5,456 nt of DNA from Parvularculaceae bacterium. GTDB taxonomy: Bacteria > Pseudomonadota > Alphaproteobacteria > Caulobacterales > Parvularculaceae. Each line of letters opens with the position of its first letter. The first letter of the stretch is position 1. The stretch spans positions 1 to 5,456 of the forward strand of contig JACADX010000398.1 in assembly GCA_013389125.1 (NCBI GenBank), read 5' to 3'. The notes beneath the pieces are model-generated. The model saw only the letters and a list, made by a program, of their open reading frames with translations, was not told the DNA's origin and did not search any database. The translations under genes and the position numbers were made by a program. This document shows positions 1 to 4,989 of the stretch, one piece after another.

Positions 1-422
1 CCGGAAACGCCGGTCTCGGGCGTGATCCGCATCGTCACCGCGCGCATGCCCGGCCCTAGGACCGCGGCCATGAGGCCGGAAGAGCCCGCACGAACGATCT
101 TCGCTTCGATGATCGGCTCGCCCTTGACGATCGTCGTTCGCGCGACCGCCTTCTCAAGCTCCGCCGGATCGCCGCCTTTCGCCTCGGTGATGTACGCCTC
201 TGCGAGCGCTTTTTCGGGCCAGTCGACCCATTTGATCGCGTCCGCGGTCAGCCGCTCGCCGCGCTGGAAGTCCTTGTCGGCGACGAGAACTCGCACGGAC
301 TTTTCCTGCACCGCTTGAACGGCTGGCGCCGGGGCTTTCTTGTCGCCGTTCATCATCATGAAGAACGCGCCGGCGCCGGCGACAAGCGCTACGCCAAGCA
401 CCGCTATCCTCGTTACGTTCAT
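1..422 (-). CDS. cpaB: Flp pilus assembly protein CpaB (RcpC), N-terminal part, cut by window edge
   Basis: CpaB/RcpC is an inner-membrane-anchored periplasmic protein of the Flp/Tad pilus machine, thought to work with the CpaC secretin. About 140 residues are visible and the family is usually about 250-300, so roughly the C-terminal half lies off the left edge. Seen: an N-terminal hydrophobic segment (residues 6-23, rich in A, V, G, ending FFMMM), an Ala/Pro linker, then a SAF-type domain starting near residue 42 (SVRVLVADKDFQRGERL, then WVDWPEKAL). It ends in the family stretch PGMRAVTMRITPETGVSG. The ATG at 420-422 has a GAGG Shine-Dalgarno at 429-432, 6 nt upstream. The gene follows cpaA on the same strand after a 94-nt gap that holds a possible promoter. 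The family call is confident; the symbol rests on motif and neighbours. Confidence 0.9.
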   Translation of the reverse strand, partial: MNVTRIAVLGVALVAGAGAFFMMMNGDKKAPAPAVQAVQEKSVRVLVADKDFQRGERLTADAIKWVDWPEKALAEAYITEAKGGDPAELEKAVARTTIVKGEPIIEAKIVRAGSSGLMAAVLGPGMRAVTMRITPETGVS

Positions 423-467
423 GTCGATCCTCGCCCCGTCACGAGCGTCCTTGCGCCCTGGATTTTG

Positions 468-496
468 AGTAAATTCTTGTAAGGAGAAGTCCTCAA
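468..496 (-). promoter_or_regulatory. Possible sigma-70-like promoter for cpaB
   Basis: On the minus strand TTGAGG (491-496) and TTTACT (468-473) are separated by exactly 17 nt. Each matches 4 of 6 positions of the housekeeping consensus. Transcription would start near 461, leaving a leader of about 40 nt before the cpaB ATG. The rest of the 423-516 gap is A+T-richer than its surroundings and shows no clear terminator for cpaA. This is by-eye matching only; read-through from cpaA is an equally good source of cpaB mRNA. Confidence 0.3.
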
Positions 497-516
497 AACT
501 CTGTTAACTCATCTCA

Positions 517-1023
517 TTAACCGCCAAACGCCAATTGAAAGAGCGGCGTTTGCGAAAAGCTAAGGAGTCCGCCTGCGCAGATTGCAACCGCATACGGAAT
601 ATCTTTCGGGCGCTGGTGGAGGCGCAACAGCCAGGGCGCCTGCGCGTAAACCGGCAGCGCGGGCGCCTTCCGGAACGCGATCAGCGCGACTGCGAACGCG
701 CCTCCCGCGACCGCCATGTTGACGAGGAAGGGCGCGAGCGCCGCGGGACCGATCCAGGGCGCGATCGCCGCCAGGAGCTTGGCGTCGCCGCCCCCGAGAA
801 TTCGCGCGGCGAAAAGCCCGAATCCGACGACAAGCGCCGCGCAAGCGAAAAGGAAGCCCTCAAGCAGCGAGGACGGTTCGGCGCCGAGGCCCAAACCCGC
901 CGCGAAATAAGCGCAGAAGAGGACAGCGGAGACCCAATTCGGGATCTTGAATTCGTAAAGATCGTTCAGGGCGGCGATGATGAGCGCCGCAGGGAACGCC
1001 GACAGGAAGATCAACGGGATCAT
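517..1023 (-). CDS. cpaA: Prepilin peptidase CpaA (type IV A24 family)
   Basis: This is a membrane aspartyl protease that cleaves the leader of type IVb prepilins, such as the pilin encoded just upstream. At 168 residues it matches the short CpaA/TadV class, which lacks the N-terminal methyltransferase domain of PilD. The two expected catalytic aspartates are visible: D21 in ALNDLYEFKIPN after the first membrane helix, and D80 in the LGGGDAKLL motif. Several hydrophobic segments (about residues 3-19, 32-47, 56-73 and 94-116, with one near the C terminus) give the polytopic shape of the family. The ATG at 1021-1023 has only a weak, distant purine stretch upstream, so translation may be inefficient, fitting a catalytic rather than structural product. 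It follows the pilin and its terminator and precedes cpaB. Confidence 0.93.
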   Translation of the reverse strand: MIPLIFLSAFPAALIIAALNDLYEFKIPNWVSAVLFCAYFAAGLGLGAEPSSLLEGFLFACAALVVGFGLFAARILGGGDAKLLAAIAPWIGPAALAPFLVNMAVAGGAFAVALIAFRKAPALPVYAQAPWLLRLHQRPKDIPYAVAICAGGLLSFSQTPLFQLAFGG

Positions 1024-1110
1024 TGAGGCGCCAGTTCCGCTCCGTGCAGGAACCGAACGCTATCGGGGGCCGCTTAAGATTGGGTTAGGTTAAAGTTCGG
1101 ATTGAAACAG

Positions 1111-1135
1111 AAAAAGGAGGCCGAAGCCTCCTTTT
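1111..1135 (-). terminator. Rho-independent terminator downstream of the pilin gene
   Basis: Read on the minus strand, a GGAGGC/GCCTCC stem closes a TTCG loop with the stable C(UUCG)G geometry. Flanking A and T runs extend the stem by four A-U pairs, and a five-T run follows. It sits 26 nt after the pilin stop and 88 nt before cpaA. It would cap an abundant short pilin transcript while allowing some read-through into cpaA and cpaB. The plus strand also ends in four T, so weak bidirectional action is possible. Confidence 0.85.
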
Positions 1136-1161
1136 CCGTCCTTCCGGAATTCGCCTATCGA

Positions 1162-1332
1162 TTACGAAGCGGCGAGTTCGCTTTCCACGCTCGAGAAGGT
1201 GTTCGACAGCTCGGTGCCGAGCGCGCGAACCGCGGTGATGATGGCGACCGCGATAAGCGCCGCGATGAGGCCGTACTCGATGGCCGTCGCGCCGTCTTCG
1301 TCGTTGATGAACTTGTTGACCAAGGCTTTCAT
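1162..1332 (-). CDS. Flp family type IVb pilin (major pilin candidate)
   Basis: This 56-residue gene encodes the structural subunit of the Flp/Tad pilus. The translation has a short basic leader with an acidic stretch (KALVNKFINDEDG), then the prepilin peptidase site after G14. The mature N terminus reads ATAIEYGLIAALIAVAII, with the conserved Glu at mature position +5 (E19) followed by Tyr, the Flp signature. The hydrophobic helix covers about residues 17-33 and a short polar tail ends NTFSSVESELAAS. The ATG at 1330-1332 has an AGGAG Shine-Dalgarno (1340-1344), 7 nt upstream. Its own strong terminator follows, as usual for a highly expressed pilin, and the matching peptidase gene cpaA lies next. 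The symbol is left blank because pilA, flp and flp1 are all used for this family. Confidence 0.95.
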   Translation of the reverse strand: MKALVNKFINDEDGATAIEYGLIAALIAVAIITAVRALGTELSNTFSSVESELAAS

Positions 1333-1442
1333 GAGTCGACTCCTGCTTGATACTCTACTCTTGCACCGCTGAATGGGCGTCGCCCCCTCAGACTTCGGCC
1401 ATATTGACCGCCGCAGATTAAAATTCTGTGAAAAAAGTTCGG

Positions 1443-1500
1443 CCGATCGGCGTTTTGTTTGTTTACGGACAATTATCCTTAACGGAGATCCGCCGATCAG
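1443..1500 (-). terminator. Inverted repeat with T-run after the Crp/Fnr-type gene (possible terminator)
   Basis: Plus-strand arms CCGATCGGCG (1443-1452) and CGCCGATCAG (1491-1500) pair over 10 positions with one G-U, around a 38-nt loop. The right arm overlaps the stop of the regulator gene. In the minus-strand direction a six-T run (1436-1431) follows 6 nt after the stem. The large loop and the gap before the T run make it a poor standard terminator. It could also be a regulator-binding site ahead of the pilin gene. The rest of the 1333-1496 gap is A+T-rich (about 1410-1480) and should hold the pilin promoter, but no convincing -35/-10 pair was found. Confidence 0.3.
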
Positions 1501-2219
1501 CGCGCAAGGCGATTGAGCTGCGCCATGTCGTCGATGATGAGGCCTGGGTAATTGCGGCGCGCGACGCCGGATTGAATGAGTTTCGCGACGGCCCCCGCGG
1601 CGTCCGCTTCTTCGACCCCGGCCCGATCGGCGAGTTCGCGATGCTTCGGCATGCGCGCGATTCGCCAGTCGGCGTTCACTGCGTCGCGTTCGACGAAGGC
1701 GGCGAGCGCCGCGTAAACCCGGCGCTCGGGAGACGCCTCTTCCGCCGCGGCGCGGGCGTCGCCGGCGAGGCGGCGCGCGAAGTAGACCATAAGGTTGCGC
1801 GTCAATGAGGGGCGCTGCGCCGCGAGGGAGCGGAGCGTTTCAGCGTCGACAGCGACGATTTCGCAGTCATGTTCCGCTGTGATGGAGATTCCCGAAAGCC
1901 GCGCGGGGTCGGCGTCCGCCACCGCGCCCGCAAGGCCGTAGATCTCGCCGGCGGATGTTTCGTCGAAAAGCATCGCGCCGGTTTTCGGGTCCGCCTGCGC
2001 CGCCTTGATTCGTCCGGAACGCACGATGAGAAATTCCGACCCGTCGAACTGGCCCATGGCGAATATTGTCTCGCCGGCGGCGTAAGCGCGAAGGCTTGCA
2101 GCTTCGGCGAGCGCCGCGATCACCTGACCAGGCAAGTCGTCGAACGGCGCCGCGGCGGCGATCGCGACCGCTTCTTGCGATTGGCTGTTCTCAAGGTTTT
2201 CGATAGGGCTTGCGAGCAT
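1497..2219 (-). CDS. Crp/Fnr family transcriptional regulator
   Basis: A predicted DNA-binding regulator of about 240 residues. A cyclic-nucleotide-binding-like beta-roll spans about residues 26-135 (PFDDLPGQVIAALAEAASLRAYAAGETIF, then the GEIYGLAG cassette). A dimer helix follows at about 138-160, then a C-terminal winged helix at about 165-235 with the HTH near MPKHRELADRAGVEEADAAGAVAKLI. Against E. coli CRP, the cassette Glu is Leu (L96) and the Arg-Ser pair that holds the cAMP phosphate aligns with Ser-Gly (109-110). cAMP binding is therefore doubtful. No Fnr-type N-terminal cysteine cluster is seen. In-frame starts reach back to TTG at 2247-2249 and ATG at 2244-2246, but no Shine-Dalgarno precedes them. 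The ATG at 2217-2219 has GGAG (2226-2229) 6 nt upstream and is preferred. Its position beside the pilin gene suggests pilus control, which is inference. Confidence 0.85.
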   Translation of the reverse strand: MLASPIENLENSQSQEAVAIAAAAPFDDLPGQVIAALAEAASLRAYAAGETIFAMGQFDGSEFLIVRSGRIKAAQADPKTGAMLFDETSAGEIYGLAGAVADADPARLSGISITAEHDCEIVAVDAETLRSLAAQRPSLTRNLMVYFARRLAGDARAAAEEASPERRVYAALAAFVERDAVNADWRIARMPKHRELADRAGVEEADAAGAVAKLIQSGVARRNYPGLIIDDMAQLNRLAR

Positions 2220-2292
2220 CATCGTCTCCGGGGGCGAAAGCATCATCAAGAACGACTTAAGGCGCGGTAAAAGATAAAATTGCTTCGATCGC

Positions 2293-2312
2293 GCGCGCTG
2301 GCGCCGGCGCGC
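2293..2312. repeat. GC-rich 20-bp dyad in the divergent intergenic region
   Basis: GCGCGC arms (2293-2298 and 2307-2312) flank a GGCGCC centre. The only mismatched pair is T2299 with G2306. It lies between the divergent regulator gene and the CpaC-like gene. It may be an operator or simply chance in GC-rich sequence. Confidence 0.35.
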
Positions 2313-2326
2313 CGCTTAAGCCTTTC

Positions 2327-2338
2327 TTGACTCGTCAA
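2327..2338. promoter_or_regulatory. Perfect TTGAC-N2-GTCAA dyad, candidate operator
   Basis: TTGAC and GTCAA are exact inverted repeats around a TC centre, 40 nt upstream of the chosen start of the CpaC-like gene and 108 nt upstream of the regulator start. The half-sites resemble Fnr-type halves (TTGAT/ATCAA), but the spacing is 2 rather than 4. TTGACT (plus) or TTGACG (minus) could also act as a -35 box, though no good -10 lies 16-18 nt away in either direction. Confidence 0.35.
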
Positions 2339-2377
2339 AGCTAAATCCCGTTGCAAGGCAGTGAGAAGGCGACTTCG

Positions 2378-2830
2378 ATGCGTTCATTCGTGATTTCCCT
2401 CGCGACGGCGGCCTTCCTGACGACGGCGGCTCGCGCCGAGCAGGTGTGGCTGACGATGGACCACGTGACCCCTTACACTTTCAAACAGGAAGTCAGCCAG
2501 ATCGTCATCGGCAATCCGGGCATCGCCGACGTCACCGTGCGCGACAAGACGCGCGTCCTGATGTTCGGGAAATCGCCGGGCCTCACCAACATGTATCTTT
2601 TTGACGCCGACGGAAATGAAATCGACAATCTGATCGTGCGCGTGCGCGCGGCGAATTCCGACCTTCTGACTTTCCAGCGCGGCAATCAGCGCTACACCTA
2701 CAACTGCATGACGAACTGCGATCAGACGATCACCGTCGGCGACAGCCAGGACGCGTTCGGAAGCATTGCCGGTCAGGTTGCGCAGAAATACCAGCAAGCG
2801 GCCGGAACGGGCTCGACATCGAGCGAATAG
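2378..2830 (+). CDS. Exported pilus assembly protein with CpaC-like N-terminal domain, no secretin domain
   Basis: A predicted periplasmic protein of 150 residues resembling the N-terminal domain found before secretins in CpaC/RcpA of Flp/Tad systems and in type II/III secretion. A Sec signal peptide is clear: basic start MRSF, hydrophobic core to about residue 18, and cleavage after A20 in ARA|EQVW. The mature part has the domain pattern: SQIVIGNPGIADVTVRDKTRVLMF, then GLTNMYLFDADGNEIDNLIVRV. A second region carries two cysteines (C110, C114) in TYNCMTNCDQTITVGD, then a Gln/Ser-rich tail. CpaC itself is about 450-500 residues with a secretin pore; this protein stops before it. The ATG at 2378-2380 has AAGG (2366-2369) 8 nt upstream; an in-frame TTG at 2351 would add nine polar residues before the signal peptide and is less likely. 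It diverges from the Crp/Fnr-type gene and is probably an accessory factor. Confidence 0.85.
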   Translation: MRSFVISLATAAFLTTAARAEQVWLTMDHVTPYTFKQEVSQIVIGNPGIADVTVRDKTRVLMFGKSPGLTNMYLFDADGNEIDNLIVRVRAANSDLLTFQRGNQRYTYNCMTNCDQTITVGDSQDAFGSIAGQVAQKYQQAAGTGSTSSE

Positions 2831-2862
2831 CCTTAAGCGTCGCCGCCGGTCGTGAATGAGCC

Positions 2863-2906
2863 GGCGCAAGCTTCCCCCTGGAGCTTCGCGCCATGATTCG
2901 GAATCA
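2863..2906. terminator. Hairpins between convergent genes (possible bidirectional termination region)
   Basis: The gap 2831-2978 separates the ends of two convergent genes. An imperfect hairpin (2863-2892) pairs GGCGC-AAGCT with AGCTT-CGCGCC, with one bulge per arm. A small perfect hairpin follows: TGATT/AATCA around CGG (2894-2906). No strong T run follows on either strand, so intrinsic termination is unproven. Confidence 0.3.
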
Positions 2907-2978
2907 GGGCGCTCGCTCTAGGTTTTGATTTGCGCGGCGTTTACGCGCTGAACCGCGCACGCTTCAGCGCACGCCGCA

Positions 2979-4133
2979 TTAATTCGGCTCGATGAGATCC
3001 GTGAAATTGTAGACGCGCGGGCGCTCATAGGCGCGCAGCTTCTGTCTGCACCAGCTGTCGATCGATCGCGCGACGGATTCAGGCGGCGGCCCCGCCCTCT
3101 TCAATGCGATCGTCGCTACGAGCCGGTCCGCGCCCCCGGCGTGCCGCGACACGGCGACCCGGCATTCCGCGATTTCCGGGTGCTCGGCGATCTTCTGCGC
3201 GATCCGGGCCGGAAACACGTTGACGGCGCCGATCTGCACCGCGCCGTCGCGGCGCCCGCCAAGGCGGAATCGCCGCTCTCCCTCCCAGACGAGGATGTCC
3301 ATCGGCGTTTTTTCAATCGCCCTGCCGGAAGGGCAGATCCGGACGACGCCGTCGCCAACGCGCCGCCACTGGTCGAAAAGCGCAAACGGGTCGCTCGGCG
3401 AGTCGCGCCAACCAATGAGGCCGTCTTCCGTCGAGCCGTAGATTTCACGCTGCGCGCCAAACCCCGCCTTTCGAATTTCCGCCGAAAGTTCGGGCGTCAT
3501 CGGCTCCCCGAAATACACCGCCATGCTGTTGTCGGGCGCGAAGACGCCCTGCGCGATGATGTACCGCCAAAGACTCGGGGTCGCCACAAGCGCGTCGCCG
3601 AAGGCGAGAAACTTCTTCAGTTCGTCCGGCGTCGTTTTTCGCACGTCGATCACCGGCGCCTCGAGCAAATTCGGCGTCAGAATCGACAAGATGAATCCGA
3701 TGAGGCCGTGCGGCGCGACAAGCGACAGGATGCGCCGGCGTCCATAAAGAAGATTGGCCGCGGAGGCCGCGTCCGCGAAGATCATGTCGGCGTCGTGTTC
3801 GACCTCCGACGCGCTATCGCCCGCAGCGTGAAATGAGAAGGCCGCAAGACGTCCGGATATCCTTGCCGCGACCTCGGCCGCCCAGTCGCCGAACGACTTC
3901 GCGCCGGCCGCCGGCGGCGCTTCGCCGCCGAAAAACCGAAAAATGCGCGCGCGGCACGCCGCCGCTTCTTCGAGGGATAGGTCCGCGCCGCCGTCAAAGA
4001 GCGGCGTTTGCGCCGACCATGTCGCGGCTTTCAGCGTATCGACATGGCGATCGAAACGGACCGCGAGTTCGTCGACGGCGAGCGCTGCGGCGATTGACGC
4101 GATCTGGTCGGTCGTGAGCGAGAACGCTTTCAA
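2979..4133 (-). CDS. Adenylate-forming (ANL / AMP-binding) protein, short, with degenerate A3 motif and no A10 lysine
   Basis: Family members activate a carboxylic acid as its acyl-AMP, often before transfer to CoA or a carrier protein. With the TTG start there are 384 residues, shorter than the usual 450-550. Seen: an A4-like stretch (APHGLIGFILSILTPNL, 140-156), a clear A5 motif YGSTEDGLIGW (232-242), and a small C-terminal domain with an A8-like hinge GRRDGAVQIGAVNVFPARI (293-311) followed by HPEIAECRVAV. Odd: the Ser/Thr/Gly-rich loop expected before A4 reads FSFHAAGDSASEV (99-111), the A7 aspartate is unclear (FRLGGRRD), and the chain ends YNFTDLIEPN before any A10 Gly-Lys. The TTG at 4131-4133 begins one base after the pabC stop. 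An ATG at 4185-4187 would give 402 residues but overlap pabC by 53 nt. Substrate unknown; it could be an aryl-acid ligase, a non-adenylating relative or an inactive scaffold. Confidence 0.75.
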   Translation of the reverse strand: MKAFSLTTDQIASIAAALAVDELAVRFDRHVDTLKAATWSAQTPLFDGGADLSLEEAAACRARIFRFFGGEAPPAAGAKSFGDWAAEVAARISGRLAAFSFHAAGDSASEVEHDADMIFADAASAANLLYGRRRILSLVAPHGLIGFILSILTPNLLEAPVIDVRKTTPDELKKFLAFGDALVATPSLWRYIIAQGVFAPDNSMAVYFGEPMTPELSAEIRKAGFGAQREIYGSTEDGLIGWRDSPSDPFALFDQWRRVGDGVVRICPSGRAIEKTPMDILVWEGERRFRLGGRRDGAVQIGAVNVFPARIAQKIAEHPEIAECRVAVSRHAGGADRLVATIALKRAGPPPESVARSIDSWCRQKLRAYERPRVYNFTDLIEPN

Positions 4134-4134
4134 T

Positions 4135-4989
4135 TCAACGCCCCGTTCGCGCGCCGCTTGCGAATTCGCGGTCAAGCCGGCGCCCATAGGCCTCAATAAG
4201 CCGGTTCGCCGCGTCTTGTCTCGCCTCGGCCGTCGCTCCGTCAACCGCGCAATTGACGACGCCGACAATGCTGTTGGTCACGAGGACGGTCGACGCGCGC
4301 AACATCTCCGGCTCGACCGGCGCCTCGTCGATCCGCAAGCCGGCAGCGCGCGCCTCCTCCAAGAGGACGGCGCGAACAACCCCCGGCATTGCGCCTTCGC
4401 CCGCGGGCGGCGTCTGGATCCGATCCGCGGTCACGACAAAAATATTGCCGGCGCTCGCGCAAGCGACCCGCCCATGCTCGTTTAGCATTATCGCTTCATC
4501 GGCGCCCCTCGCCGCCGCTTCGGCCCGTGCAATGAGGTTCGGCGCGTAGGCGCCCCCGCATTTGAACGCGTTGGTCGGCGAACTCGCCCATCGCCGCGTC
4601 CCGGCGATCATGACCGTCATCGATTTCGGCGGCGCGCCGACCGGCGTTACGGAAACGAGGTGCTGGGTGCGCGCCTTCGCCGACGGCGCGAGGCCGCGGG
4701 CCCCTCCGACGCGCGACAGCGTAAGCCGACAAGCGGCGCGTCCTTCGACGCCGCGCCGAGCCGCCAAATCCGCGATCGCTGAGCGAAGCGCGCGCGGTTC
4801 GATCCGCGCTTCAAAGTTCATGACCGCCGCGCCGCGACGAAGCCGGGCGAGGTGCTGATCAAGAAACGCCGGAACGCCGTCAAGCGCGAGAATCGTTTCA
4901 AATATCGAGTCGCCGACCAGAAATGCGCGATCTTCCGCGGAAATCGCCGTCTCGGCGGGGACGAAGTCGCCGTCGCGCCAGACGATCAC
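4135..4989 (-). CDS. pabC: Class IV PLP enzyme, probable aminodeoxychorismate lyase (PabC-like)
   Basis: PabC removes pyruvate from 4-amino-4-deoxychorismate to give 4-aminobenzoate in the cytosol. The 284-residue product has the fold-type IV pattern: EDRAFLVGDSIFETI near residues 19-33, RLTLSRVGG at 88-96, and the probable Schiff-base lysine K143 in NAFKCGGAYAPNLIARAEA. After it come ADEAIMLNEHGRVACASAGNIFVV (163-186), then TPPAGEGAMPGVVR, which binds cofactor phosphate in relatives. Odd: the usual Glu before the Asn-Ile-Phe segment is Cys (C177), and the post-lysine stretch looks more like branched-chain aminotransferases than E. coli PabC. The GTG at 4987-4989 overlaps the amidotransferase stop as GTGA and has GGAGG (4998-5002) 8 nt upstream, a strong start. 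Lyase is favoured over aminotransferase by the PabA-type neighbour; class is surer than reaction. Confidence 0.82.
   Translation of the reverse strand: MIVWRDGDFVPAETAISAEDRAFLVGDSIFETILALDGVPAFLDQHLARLRRGAAVMNFEARIEPRALRSAIADLAARRGVEGRAACRLTLSRVGGARGLAPSAKARTQHLVSVTPVGAPPKSMTVMIAGTRRWASSPTNAFKCGGAYAPNLIARAEAAARGADEAIMLNEHGRVACASAGNIFVVTADRIQTPPAGEGAMPGVVRAVLLEEARAAGLRIDEAPVEPEMLRASTVLVTNSIVGVVNCAVDGATAEARQDAANRLIEAYGRRLDREFASGARTGR

Noticed and set aside
500..517. TTAA-N9-TTAAC pattern upstream of cpaB as a CtrA box
   Set aside because: The spacing is 9 rather than 7, so it does not fit the known site.
535..1026. Long plus-strand open frame opposite cpaA
   Set aside because: The Arg/Glu-rich translation has no domain, and the opposite strand encodes CpaA with both catalytic aspartates. 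It is an antisense shadow typical of GC-rich DNA.
1869..2270. Plus-strand open frame opposite the regulator gene
   Set aside because: Arg/Gly-rich and unlike any family, while the minus strand encodes a full Crp/Fnr-type protein.
2384..2869. Minus-strand open frame opposite the CpaC-like gene
   Set aside because: The plus-strand reading has a signal peptide, the pilus N-domain pattern and a Shine-Dalgarno; the minus-strand product has none.
3141..3836. 231-codon plus-strand open frame opposite the ANL gene
   Set aside because: Its Arg/Asp-rich product shows no family features. The minus strand carries the ANL motifs through the whole span.
4188..4268. Further 5' extension of the ANL reading frame into pabC
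   Set aside because: The residues are basic and low in family character, and the stretch lies inside pabC coding sequence, so it is not taken as part of the gene.
3943..4485. 180-codon plus-strand open frame crossing the ANL/pabC boundary
   Set aside because: It crosses two coupled minus-strand genes and has no recognisable motif.
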